In this document: in pieces, positions 44,936-57,583 of the stretch
How the letters are laid out: every line of letters starts with the position of its first letter
Position numbering within the stretch: the stretch's first letter is position 1
DNA from: Methylumidiphilus sp963753955
GTDB lineage: Bacteria > Pseudomonadota > Gammaproteobacteria > Methylococcales > Methylococcaceae
Direction: 5' to 3'
Assembly: GCA_963753955.1 (NCBI GenBank)
Contig: CAVWEM010000022.1
Coordinates: 1-64,000, forward strand
DNA length: 64,000 nt
Made by a program: the position numbers and the translations under genes
The notes under the pieces: generated by a model
Databases searched by the model: none
The model's input: only the letters and a program-made list of their open reading frames with translations
Told to the model about the DNA's origin: nothing

Positions 44936-46324
44936 ATGATTTTCTTCTGGACAGACACCTTGTTTTTCATCCTGCTTGCCATGCTGGCAGGAACTATATT
45001 CCGCACACGATCCAAAGAGCATCTGCGTCGGCCTTGGCGCAAAGTGGCGCGTAGCCGTAGCGCCATGGTTTCCCTGACAGTATTGATATTTTATCTGGGC
45101 TTTGCCATTTTGGATTCCATCCATTTCCATCCTACGGATAACCAAGGTAGGGAAGGAAAATTCAAGACCGAAGCCATGAGCCTGCTGGACGGCTGGGCCA
45201 GTCCCTTGCGGCAACGGGTGGAGAAGACCTATTCCGCGCCTTTCGCCACGTATGCTTATGCCCGCGAGAATATCCGGGGCGCTGACGGCGTTTCCCGCTG
45301 GGCCTATCCCCGCCTGCAATACGGCGGGGCGCATCTGGCAAACCCCGCGCAAGACAAAACAGGCGATATTCTGCTGACTGGCATAAAAGGCTTGGCCGAA
45401 GGCTTGTTGGCCTGGTCGATCCTGACGCTGGCATTCGTCGTTGGGAATATGCGTTCGCCCGGGATGGGCTTTGCCGAAGCTTTCCATGGCATTGCCACAG
45501 GTAAATCCGAAATCCCTTGGCGGGCGGTCTTGTTGACCGCATTGCTGCTATTTTTGGCTGGTTTCGGACTGGGTGAATTGAGCCTGAAATACCATGTGTT
45601 TGGCACTGACAAAGTAGGCGAAGATGTTTTTTTCCAAAGCTTGAAAAGCATCCGCACCGGTTTGCTGATTGGCACTTTGACTACGTTCATCACCCTACCC
45701 TTGGCTTTGATCCTCGGAATACTTGCCGGATATTTCCGGGGCTGGGTGGATGATGTGATCCAATACATCTACACGACTTTGAATTCCATTCCCGGCGTCT
45801 TGCTGATTGCCGCCTCTATGTTGCTGATGCAAGCCTACATGGCCCGTCACGAAGAGGAATTCGCCAGCCTCGCCCTAAGAGCAGATTTCCGCTTGCTGTT
45901 TTTGTGCATGATCTTAGGGCTGACCAGTTGGACTGGCTTGTGTCGCTTGTTGCGGGCGGAAACCCTGAAACTGCGCGAGATGGAATATGTGCAAGCCGCC
46001 CGCGCCTTGGGTGTCCACCAAGGTACGATACTGCTGCAGCATATCCTGCCCAATGTGTTCCATTTGGTGTTGATTTCCGTGGCCTTGGATTTCAGTTCCC
46101 TGGTGCTGGCCGAAGCGGTATTGTCCTATGTGAATATCGGCGTCGATCCGACCACGGAAAGCTGGGGCAATATGATCAATAGCGCCCGCTTGGAAATGGC
46201 CCGTGAGCCGGTGGTCTGGTGGTCTTTATCGGCGGCGTTTGTGTTTATGTTTGCCTTGGTGCTGGCCGCCAATCTGTTCGCCGACGCGGTGCGGGATGCG
46301 TTTGATCCTAGGCGGGTGGAGTGA
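44936..46324 (+). CDS. Peptide ABC transporter permease (OppC/YejE type)
   Basis: A 462-residue permease, longer than usual OppC (about 300) because of an N-terminal region with extra helices and a 100-residue linker (to about residue 200). The C-terminal transmembrane domain has FFQSLKSIRTGLLIGTLTTF, the EAA loop EMEYVQAARALGVHQGTILLQHILPN and the closing LAANLFADAVRDAFDPR. It follows the OppB-type gene after 3 bases. Long extended OppC forms occur in YejE-like peptide transporters. Confidence 0.9.
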   Translation: MIFFWTDTLFFILLAMLAGTIFRTRSKEHLRRPWRKVARSRSAMVSLTVLIFYLGFAILDSIHFHPTDNQGREGKFKTEAMSLLDGWASPLRQRVEKTYSAPFATYAYARENIRGADGVSRWAYPRLQYGGAHLANPAQDKTGDILLTGIKGLAEGLLAWSILTLAFVVGNMRSPGMGFAEAFHGIATGKSEIPWRAVLLTALLLFLAGFGLGELSLKYHVFGTDKVGEDVFFQSLKSIRTGLLIGTLTTFITLPLALILGILAGYFRGWVDDVIQYIYTTLNSIPGVLLIAASMLLMQAYMARHEEEFASLALRADFRLLFLCMILGLTSWTGLCRLLRAETLKLREMEYVQAARALGVHQGTILLQHILPNVFHLVLISVALDFSSLVLAEAVLSYVNIGVDPTTESWGNMINSARLEMAREPVVWWSLSAAFVFMFALVLAANLFADAVRDAFDPRRVE

Positions 46325-46529
46325 TATTCCTCGTCTCTTGCGCCGCGTGACGGTTGGCTCGAGCCATGGATACCAGGCAATATATAGCCCGCATAAAATT
46401 TTATAACACTAGAAAATACGCCTCCCCTGATGATTCAGAATTCTATTGGCGATTAATCCCATCTATTCTGGTTACTCTTCTACTAAGCGACTCATTTTAA
46501 ATGTTAGATTAAATAGGAAATAACGGGAA
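46325..46529. other. AT-rich junction before the NERD-helicase gene
   Basis: Two hundred bases without a gene. GC content drops sharply after about 46380, marking the left edge of a foreign segment. No inverted ends or integrase are visible. Confidence 0.4.
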
Positions 46530-48419
46530 ATGCCTAGGCTCGTATCGCCGTCGATTGACCAGTTAAGCAAATTACGCCAACCTATGACTAAAGGAGAGCA
46601 TTCAGTATTCGACTTTTTTAATACTCATCTTTCACAGGAATGGGAAATCTACTTTCAACCACACTTAAATGGGTTGCGCCCAGATTTTGTGTTGCTTAAC
46701 CCCAATGCTGGTATTGCTGTTTTTGAAATCAAGGATTGGGATTTGGATGCGATGGAATATTGGGTGGAGGGGAGGCTAGGCAAATCACCTATACTGCTTG
46801 GAAAGAAAGATGGAAAACGTTTTTCGCTTCAAAGTCAAAACCCCATTGAAAAAGTATTTAGATACAAACAAGAGCTTTATGATTTATATTGTCCTCGGTT
46901 AAAAATGAATGTTGGATTCGGAGTCATAACTGCCGGGGTAATATTTCCATACGCTAAAGATAAAAGAGTTAATGAATTGTTGTCGCCATGCTTGAATTAT
47001 CGGTGCACGACTAAAAACCTAAAATACTACCCTATATCCGGTGCGGATTCTATTCAAGAAGGCAATATATTGAAAGTATTTCCAGAAAGTCCCCGCCGCA
47101 GATCTGGCTGCATGAACGCGGAGATGGCAAAAGATCTAAGAAACTGGCTTGTAGAACCAGACTTTTCCGCCTCTCAAAGACAGCCTCTAGAACTTGATAG
47201 GAATCAACGATTCTATGTAACTTCTAGAACGGAATCAGGATATCGAAGAATGAAAGGTCCGGCAGGCTCAGGAAAATCCCTAATTCTTGCTGCACGTGCT
47301 GCGCAGTTGCTTGGTGAAGGCAAAGAGGTTCTCGTTGTTACATTCAATATCACATTGCTCCATTATCTTATGGATATAGCTGTTCGATGGTCATCGTCGT
47401 CTGGTAAAACCAGAAAAGATATTACTTGGTTGAATTTTCATTATTGGTGCAAAAGAACATGTCAAGAAAGTGACCACGATGAAGAGTACAAACAGCTGTG
47501 GAGACATCACAATGAAGAGAACGAGCGGGAAAATGAAGACATATTGAATCGACAACTTCCCGATCTAGTTTCCACGATCATAGAAAATGATACCGCAGAG
47601 CTAATCCCTAGATATGACGCTGTTCTGGTGGATGAGGGACAGGACTTTCTGCCAAGTTGGTGGAATGTTCTTAGAAAAGTATGCCGGGAAGGCGGAGAGA
47701 TGCTGCTTGTCGCAGACGCAACTCAAGATATCTACGATACGGCGAAGTCATGGACTGATGAATCAATGAGGGGGATTGACTCGGGTTTCCCTGGTGGCCC
47801 GTGGGCGCAATTAAAGATTAGTTACCGTTTACCACCAATGGCACTGAAATACGCACGAGCGTTTGCAGAGCGATTTCTTCCTCAGGATACTGTGGATCTC
47901 CCCTATGAAACAGAATCAGCGCAAGGTGAACTGATGTATCCTTGTAAGTTAAAGTGGATACAGACGGATGCTGATCATGCGTTAGGAGTATGTATGGATG
48001 AACTTTTTTCCATGGCTCCGAATGCTGATCCAGGGTTGCTTGCAATTTCTGATATAACATTTCTGACTGGAAATCAGAAATTCGGACACAAAGTTATTAT
48101 TGAAGTTGGTGCAAGAGGGGTGAAGGCTGTTCACACATTCGGCGCTGATAGCCGAGATTCTCGCAGAAAAAAAATGGGCTTCTTTATGGGAGATTCGCGT
48201 ATCAAGGCAACAACAATACATAGCTTCAAAGGTTGGGAGTCCCGTGCTCTTGTTATATTTATTGGTCAAACCGTGGACAAAAAGACGTTGGCTCTTATTT
48301 ATACTGGACTAACTCGTATTAAGAGGCATGTAGAAGGGAGTTATTTAACCGTCGTTTCGTGTGCGCAAAAACTAAGAGAGTACGGAAAAACATGGCCAGA
48401 TTTCGACGAGCAACTTTAA
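46530..48419 (+). CDS. NERD nuclease domain-SF1 helicase fusion protein
   Basis: A 629-residue protein. The N-terminal 150 residues are a nuclease-related NERD domain with the catalytic spacing PDFVLLNPNAGIAVFEIKDWD (residues 51-71). Then follows a UvrD-like helicase: Walker A GPAGSGKS (243-250), Walker B VLVDEGQDFLP (366-375), the arginine block KISYRLPP, and the late motif TIHSFKGWESRALVIF with YTGLTRIKRH. The gene is much more AT-rich than its neighbours and interrupts the transporter locus, both signs of transfer. NERD-helicase proteins are suspected of acting on phage or plasmid DNA; this one has no obvious partner gene. Confidence 0.85.
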   Translation: MPRLVSPSIDQLSKLRQPMTKGEHSVFDFFNTHLSQEWEIYFQPHLNGLRPDFVLLNPNAGIAVFEIKDWDLDAMEYWVEGRLGKSPILLGKKDGKRFSLQSQNPIEKVFRYKQELYDLYCPRLKMNVGFGVITAGVIFPYAKDKRVNELLSPCLNYRCTTKNLKYYPISGADSIQEGNILKVFPESPRRRSGCMNAEMAKDLRNWLVEPDFSASQRQPLELDRNQRFYVTSRTESGYRRMKGPAGSGKSLILAARAAQLLGEGKEVLVVTFNITLLHYLMDIAVRWSSSSGKTRKDITWLNFHYWCKRTCQESDHDEEYKQLWRHHNEENERENEDILNRQLPDLVSTIIENDTAELIPRYDAVLVDEGQDFLPSWWNVLRKVCREGGEMLLVADATQDIYDTAKSWTDESMRGIDSGFPGGPWAQLKISYRLPPMALKYARAFAERFLPQDTVDLPYETESAQGELMYPCKLKWIQTDADHALGVCMDELFSMAPNADPGLLAISDITFLTGNQKFGHKVIIEVGARGVKAVHTFGADSRDSRRKKMGFFMGDSRIKATTIHSFKGWESRALVIFIGQTVDKKTLALIYTGLTRIKRHVEGSYLTVVSCAQKLREYGKTWPDFDEQL

Positions 48420-48675
48420 TCGAAATTACAGTGGATACCGAAAATAGTCTAACTATGTCATGAACGAAGCGTAAGGAGATTTGCAATGTCATAACTCACG
48501 TTTTATAAATTATTATGTTATTAAATCGTCAACGATCCCCGATAGGCTTCAAAGCGCGGCATAAGAATCTGTATCGGTACTTAAGCACCGAGTATACTGA
48601 CTGCCGATCAGTCAAGATGGATTCTCACGCCGGAGCGTGGGAACGAGAAAACCACTTTAGAGAATTTTAACACCT
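48420..48675. repeat. Gene-free junction with palindromic repeats
   Basis: No gene. TTCTCACGCCGGAGCGTGGG (48621-48640) is a palindromic GTTCCCACGC-type element related to that at 39.5-39.6 kb. A small hairpin TCGGT...ACCGA lies near 48573-48590. GC content returns to the local average towards 48.6 kb, marking the right edge of the foreign segment. Confidence 0.5.
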
Positions 48676-50007
48676 ATGAACTTTCCAAATATAGCACTGC
48701 ACGTCCCCACTATTTTATTGCCCAATTGCCAAGTCGATCTTGAGCGATGGGCGGTCATTGCCTGCGACCAATATACTTCGCAGGGGGATTATTGGAATAG
48801 AGTCGAAAAGCAGGTCGGCGACGCGCCTTCAACCCTACGCCTGACTTTCCCTGAAATTTATTTGGAAGATGCCGACAAGGACGAGCGGATCGCCAAGATC
48901 AACGCGACGATGCGGGCTTATCTAGCGGATCGGGTTTTGCTGGAACAGAAACCGGGATTCATCCTGGTGGATCGGAAAACCAGCCATGCGCTTTCCCGCA
49001 AGGGTTTGGTGGTGGCTTTGGATTTGGAACACTATGATTTCAGTGTCGATTCCAAAACCCTGATCCGCGCCACCGAAGGCACCATCGTCGAGCGCCTGCC
49101 GCCAAGGATAAAGGTGAGGGAAAACGCGGAGATTGAGTTGCCACATATCATGGTATTGATCGACGATGCAGATAAAACCGTCATCGAACCCTTATTTGAT
49201 TTGCCGTTGGCTAAGGTTTACGATTTCGATTTGATGTTGGATGGCGGACATATCAAAGGCTTTCTGATCGACAATCCGGAGCGACTCGCATCGATCGCCG
49301 AGGCACTCGCCAAACTCGCCGGGATTGATTTGGCAGGCGAACCGGCCCAAGACGTGTTGCTATATGCGATGGGCGACGGCAACCATTCCTTCGCCACCGC
49401 CAAGGCGATTTGGGAAAAACTTAAGGCGGAGGCGGAAGACAAGGAAGCCATCCTGTCGCATCCGGCCCGCTATGCTTTGGTGGAGTTGGTGAATCTGCAT
49501 GACGAAGGATTGCAGTTTGAAGCCATACACCGCGTGGTGTTCAAATCGTCTTTGCAGGCTATATTGACTAGCCTGGAGCAGTATTGCGTGGAAGGCGGAA
49601 TGAGGTTTTTCCGGCAAACCTGCGCGACTTTGGATGAGGCGAAGGCGCTGGCGGGCGCGGACACATCCGGGCAGAAACACGCCTTGCCTTATTTGGCCCA
49701 AGGCGGTTATGGCGTGGCCTTCATTGAAAACCCGAAGCTCACCTTGGAAGTCGCCAGCTTGCAGACTTTCCTGGACGGTTTCCTCCAGCAAAACCCCGCT
49801 GCGGAATTGGATTATATCCACGGCGAAAACGCGGTGGAAGAATTGAGCGCAAACCCCGGTGCCGTCGGCTTCCTCCTCCCTGCCCTATCAAAATTCCACT
49901 TTTTCAAGAGCATTGCCCAAGATGGCGCTTTGCCGCGCAAGACTTTTTCGATGGGCGATGCAGACGAGAAGCGGTTTTATTTGGAGTGCCGGAAGATTAC
50001 GCTCTAG
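48676..50007 (+). CDS. DUF1015 family protein
   Basis: A 443-residue cytoplasmic protein of the DUF1015 family (related to SerC-associated proteins of some bacteria), with WAVIACDQYTSQGDYWNRVE near the start, then YAMGDGNHSFATAKAIWE and HPARYALVELVNLHDEGL, which are the family's best conserved blocks. Its biochemical role is unknown. It is 3 bases ahead of the transporter ATPase gene and so probably belongs to the same transcript, an unusual partner for a peptide transporter. Confidence 0.88.
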   Translation: MNFPNIALHVPTILLPNCQVDLERWAVIACDQYTSQGDYWNRVEKQVGDAPSTLRLTFPEIYLEDADKDERIAKINATMRAYLADRVLLEQKPGFILVDRKTSHALSRKGLVVALDLEHYDFSVDSKTLIRATEGTIVERLPPRIKVRENAEIELPHIMVLIDDADKTVIEPLFDLPLAKVYDFDLMLDGGHIKGFLIDNPERLASIAEALAKLAGIDLAGEPAQDVLLYAMGDGNHSFATAKAIWEKLKAEAEDKEAILSHPARYALVELVNLHDEGLQFEAIHRVVFKSSLQAILTSLEQYCVEGGMRFFRQTCATLDEAKALAGADTSGQKHALPYLAQGGYGVAFIENPKLTLEVASLQTFLDGFLQQNPAAELDYIHGENAVEELSANPGAVGFLLPALSKFHFFKSIAQDGALPRKTFSMGDADEKRFYLECRKITL

Positions 50008-50010
50008 TTT

Positions 50011-51636
50011 ATGAATACTCCCCTACTCTCCGTCGAAAACCTCCACGTAGCCTTCCGCCAAGGCGCGGAGGCGATTTCCGCCGTAAACGGCATCAGTTTT
50101 GACATACACCAAGGTGAAACCTTCGCCTTGGTCGGCGAGTCGGGTTCGGGCAAGTCGGTGACGGCTTTGTCGGTGCTGCGCCTGCTGCCTTTGGGCGGAC
50201 ACATATTGCAGGGTTCGGCGAGGTTGGACGGCACCGATCTGTTCAGGATACCGGAATACGAAGTCTGCAAAATCCGGGGCGGGCGCGTGGGGGTGATCTT
50301 CCAAGATCCGATGAGTTCGCTGAATCCGGTGATGACCATCGGCCAGCAAATCGGCGAGGTGTTGCGCTTGCACAAGGGTTTGCGCGGGGCGGACTTGAGA
50401 GCCCGCGCCGTCGAATTGCTGGATCAGGTGGGGATGCCGCGCCCGGCGCAGCATTTCGACGAATACCCGCACCAGTTTTCCGGCGGCATGAGGCAGCGGG
50501 CGATGATTGCCATCGCCTTGGCCGGGGAGCCGGATTTGCTGATCGCCGACGAACCGACCACGGCTTTGGATGTGACGATCCAGGCACAGATCCTAGCCTT
50601 GCTAAAACGCTTGCAACAAGAGACCGGCATGGCCTTGTGGCTGATCACCCATGACTTGGGGATAGTCGCTACCATGGCCGACCGGGTGGCGGTGATGCGC
50701 CAGGGAGAGATCGTCGAGGCGGCGGAAGCCGGGCTGTTTTTCGCGCAGCCTCAGCATCCTTACAGCCTGCAATTGTTCGACGCCCGTCCCAGCCTGGAAA
50801 GCTGCCTGGGCCGCGACCATGCCGAACCCGCTTCGCCGTTGTTGGAAGTGCGGGATTTCAAGGTTTACTACCCGATCAAGAAGGGCTTGCTCCAGCGCGT
50901 GGTGGATCATGTGCGGGCCGTGGACGGCGTGTCCTTCACTTTGCCCAAAGGCCAGACCTTGGCCTTGGTGGGCGAGTCGGGCTGCGGCAAGACGACGCTG
51001 GGAAAAGCCATGCTGAATCTGATAGCCAGCGCCGGCGGGCAGGTCATGTTCGACGGGCTGGACGTGACCGGCTCAATTGGTGAGGCGCGGCGCAAGCGTT
51101 GCGGCGAGATGCAGATCATCTTCCAAGATCCGTTTTCCTCCATGAACCCACGCATGGTCGTAGGCGACATCATCGAGGAAGGCATGAGGGCCTTGCTGCC
51201 GGAACTGTCGGAGGAACAACGCCGCGAACGTTCGGAGGCACTACTGGAAGCGGTGGGTTTGCCGAAAGAGGCCAGGCTGCGCTATCCGCACGAATTTTCC
51301 GGCGGGCAAAGGCAGCGCATCTGCATCGCCCGCGCCCTGGCGGTGAATCCAAGGCTTATTGTCTGCGACGAGCCGACCAGCGCCTTGGATGTCTCGGTGC
51401 AAAAGCAGATCATCGGCCTGCTCAAGGAATTGCGGCGGAAACAGGGTTTGAGTTTCTTGTTCATCAGCCACGACCTCGCCGTGGTCGCCGAACTGGCCGA
51501 CCAAGTCGCAGTGATGCAGGGGGGAAAGATCGTGGAAATCGGGCCGGTGGAACAAGTATTGTTTTCGCCTGCCGATGATTACACTCGAAAACTGTTGCAG
51601 GCCGTGCCGGGACGGCGGGAAAAGCGTCCAAGGTAA
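50011..51636 (+). CDS. Peptide ABC transporter ATPase, two fused ATP-binding domains
   Basis: A 541-residue double ATPase (DppD and DppF-like halves in one chain, as in YejF). Each half has Walker A (GESGSGKSVTAL and GESGCGKTTLGKA), a signature (FSGGMRQRAMIAIAL and FSGGQRQRICIARAL) and Walker B (LLIADEPTTALD and LIVCDEPTSALD). It energises the two permeases at 43.96-46.32 kb with the binding protein at 37.25 kb. The linker regions contain the oligopeptide-family C-terminal HPYSLQLFDARPSLE motif. Confidence 0.94.
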   Translation: MNTPLLSVENLHVAFRQGAEAISAVNGISFDIHQGETFALVGESGSGKSVTALSVLRLLPLGGHILQGSARLDGTDLFRIPEYEVCKIRGGRVGVIFQDPMSSLNPVMTIGQQIGEVLRLHKGLRGADLRARAVELLDQVGMPRPAQHFDEYPHQFSGGMRQRAMIAIALAGEPDLLIADEPTTALDVTIQAQILALLKRLQQETGMALWLITHDLGIVATMADRVAVMRQGEIVEAAEAGLFFAQPQHPYSLQLFDARPSLESCLGRDHAEPASPLLEVRDFKVYYPIKKGLLQRVVDHVRAVDGVSFTLPKGQTLALVGESGCGKTTLGKAMLNLIASAGGQVMFDGLDVTGSIGEARRKRCGEMQIIFQDPFSSMNPRMVVGDIIEEGMRALLPELSEEQRRERSEALLEAVGLPKEARLRYPHEFSGGQRQRICIARALAVNPRLIVCDEPTSALDVSVQKQIIGLLKELRRKQGLSFLFISHDLAVVAELADQVAVMQGGKIVEIGPVEQVLFSPADDYTRKLLQAVPGRREKRPR

Positions 51637-51682
51637 GGCGGTTGCTCCGCCATTTATTGGCCGCTTTCTGCTTGCCAAGGCA

Positions 51683-51997
51683 TCAAACCGCGTGCTGCGT
51701 AAAGCCGCTGAAGCCCTGCGCAACAAATAAAGCTTTTGCCGCGGATTCATCCCCAAAGCCCACAGGCGGCGTGTGACTGAATTTGCTGTCACCCTTTGCC
51801 CGCCCTTCAGGATCACCAAAGCCGCCATACTGCTTGCACTTTGGACATTTGATCACAAAGAGATAGGCCCAAGTCCAAGTATGGCCGCAGTTTTTACATT
51901 GATAGTTGAAAATTTCTTGCACTGTGACCCCCAACAAGCATTTTTCCAGTAAGGACCAAATCCACTGGACGCAATCATTCTGTGAAATCTTACCCAT
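51683..51997 (-). CDS. Small zinc-ribbon protein
   Basis: A 104-residue protein with two cysteine pairs (YQCKNCGHTWTW and VIKCPKCKQYG) that form a zinc ribbon of the type found in many small bacterial proteins. No further domain is recognised. It is transcribed towards the ATPase gene and alone on its strand. Confidence 0.6.
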   Translation of the reverse strand: MGKISQNDCVQWIWSLLEKCLLGVTVQEIFNYQCKNCGHTWTWAYLFVIKCPKCKQYGGFGDPEGRAKGDSKFSHTPPVGFGDESAAKALFVAQGFSGFTQHAV

Positions 51998-52097
51998 CTA
52001 CCCCGTCAGTATTTCCTGGGCTGGCAATTCTTAAACAAGTAGCGTGCCATGGGTGGTCAAGCAAGCCTGGGATTCCCTTCCCCTGTTGCGGGCTTTT

Positions 52098-52826
52098 CTA
52101 GCCCGGCTTTTGCAGGTTGATGCTGATTTTCAGCCCGATGAACCGACCTCCCATCCGGGTCATTTCATCGGTTTTCGGGTCGAAGTAAAGCTTCACATCG
52201 GTGATGCGGCGGTCTTGGTAGTCCTTGTCGATATACGGGCTATCGACCAGGAATCGATAGATGTACAGTTTTTTCCCGTTCTCCTCAGTCTTTTCCAAAG
52301 GCTCGCCTAAAACGGCGATTATTTCTTGCGCCGTCGGCGGTTTCACGGTGATTTTGGCCTGGTCTTCCGCATCCACCCTGAGATTTCGGCTGGCTTCATC
52401 GACCTTGCCCTTGGCCAGGGAACGGATCGAATCCTCGAAGAACTGCGCAGGAACCATGGCCATGAACACCGGAGAGAAATCCCAGCGGATCAGGTAATCA
52501 TCCTGGTCGAAATCCAGGGTGAAGAAAAAATCCACCCCCCGCTGCGGCTTGCCTAGTCTGTCGATCTTGTGGAAAGCCTGAATCCAACGGCTGCCGCCGG
52601 GAGTCGGCGACTTGCTGGTGGGTTGGAGCTTGGCGAGTTCGACGAAGTCGTCGTTGAGCAGCATGGGGTTCTTGAAGACCAAGGTAAAGTGGTCGCTGAC
52701 CTCGGTGGCGAAGTTTTCATCGAAGTGCGCCAACTGATGCTTCAACTCCAACAGGCGCAACCAGACGCAACTGGCAAGGCTTAAGGCCAGCACCAAGAGG
52801 AGGAATAAGCGTGGAAAACGTTTCAT
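52098..52826 (-). CDS. Putative lipoprotein of unknown function
   Basis: A 242-residue protein with a lipoprotein signal (FLLLVLALSLASC; Cys acylated) and a soluble domain including RWIQAFHKIDRLGKPQ, FFFTLDFDQDDYLIRWDFS and DPKTDEMTRMGGRFIGL. I do not recognise a family. The start at 52826 is chosen because the signal peptide begins there; upstream in-frame codons overlap the DUF2076 gene in another frame. It follows that gene on the same strand by about 60 bases. Confidence 0.75.
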   Translation of the reverse strand: MKRFPRLFLLLVLALSLASCVWLRLLELKHQLAHFDENFATEVSDHFTLVFKNPMLLNDDFVELAKLQPTSKSPTPGGSRWIQAFHKIDRLGKPQRGVDFFFTLDFDQDDYLIRWDFSPVFMAMVPAQFFEDSIRSLAKGKVDEASRNLRVDAEDQAKITVKPPTAQEIIAVLGEPLEKTEENGKKLYIYRFLVDSPYIDKDYQDRRITDVKLYFDPKTDEMTRMGGRFIGLKISINLQKPG

Positions 52827-52884
52827 CGCATTGATCCAATGGCAATCGGGAGCGAATGCCGGACACACTGCTCCACTTATGCGG

Positions 52885-53589
52885 TTATGACCAGTCTGAA
52901 TCGTCGCTGTCGTCGGGCAGCGGCTCAGGATCGTTGTCGGCAAGGAAATCACCCACATCGTCGGGCTGCGACCAAGCGTCGTTGCGCACCGACTCGTTGT
53001 CAGCGGGAGTGTCGTAATAATTGTTGATAATGGTCTGCTCGGAAACGTGTTCACCGGCCGCATCGCCCCAAGCCGAGGAAGCCGACCCATGATGGCCACC
53101 TATGAGGTTTTCGATGCCCTGGAACAGGAATCCACCCGCCACGACGCCCGCCGCCGTGGTGGCCACACTCCCTAAGAAACTGCCGACGCCGCCCCCGGCA
53201 GGGGCTGCGGCGGGTGCCGCATTGAACATGGAACCTCCTCGGGGAACCTGGTAATTGCCCGCGCCAGGAACGCCCGCCGGATTCGCCCCGCCGTCCAAGG
53301 CCTGCGCCCAGGGATTGCTTCCGCCTAGAAAGCCGGAATCACGAGTGCCAGCCGAAGCATTTTGCGACTGGTTTTGCAGTTGGCTTTGCAATTTGGCAAT
53401 CTGCGCCTTGGCTGTATTCAGCGCCTGCTCCACCAACATGGCGCGCTGAACCAGCAGGTAAGCGGCGTCGGGTTGTTTGGCGACGGTCTCTCGGATGAGT
53501 TCGTCCGCTTCCGCTTGCTTCTCGCCGACGCGGGCCTCGCCTAGCTGTTTAAGGAACTGGGTCAATTGATCGCGTTCTTGTGGACTCAT
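52885..53589 (-). CDS. DUF2076 family protein
   Basis: A 234-residue protein of the DUF2076 family: an N-terminal helical region (MSPQERDQLTQFLKQLG, ADELIRETVAKQPDAAYLLVQRAM), a middle Ala/Gly-rich stretch with a hydrophobic segment (GVGSFLGSVATTAAGVVAGGFLFQGIENL) and an acidic tail rich in Asp and Ser. The family is annotated as periplasmic ligand-binding, but the function is not established. Confidence 0.85.
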   Translation of the reverse strand: MSPQERDQLTQFLKQLGEARVGEKQAEADELIRETVAKQPDAAYLLVQRAMLVEQALNTAKAQIAKLQSQLQNQSQNASAGTRDSGFLGGSNPWAQALDGGANPAGVPGAGNYQVPRGGSMFNAAPAAAPAGGGVGSFLGSVATTAAGVVAGGFLFQGIENLIGGHHGSASSAWGDAAGEHVSEQTIINNYYDTPADNESVRNDAWSQPDDVGDFLADNDPEPLPDDSDDSDWS

Positions 53590-53785
53590 TGCTGCCTCGT
53601 TGTGATGGGACGGATTGTCGTAAATCAGCCTGTATTGTTGGGGGCTGGATTCAAGAATTCAAGGGGGCTGAAGTAGATGGCCAGCCGTCCGGGTGTAGGG
53701 TGTCTCTTTCTTTTCATCGGCCCTCGCCCTCCATCCTGATAAAATGACCACATTTGCCCATGCGTCCCGAAGAAGAGCCTCCCAG

Positions 53786-57480
<3,695 letters not shown>

Positions 57481-57583
57481 AAAGCCATCGATAACATCCT
57501 TTAAGGTTTGCGTTGGGCAAAAGCGAGCGGAATCCGATGACCAAAATGACCCGCTTCAACAAACTTGTGTATTGGGAGAAACC

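Noticed and set aside
53590..53785. Cobalamin riboswitch before metH
   Set aside because: The 200 bases upstream show no B12-box or conserved long-range fold that I can recognise.
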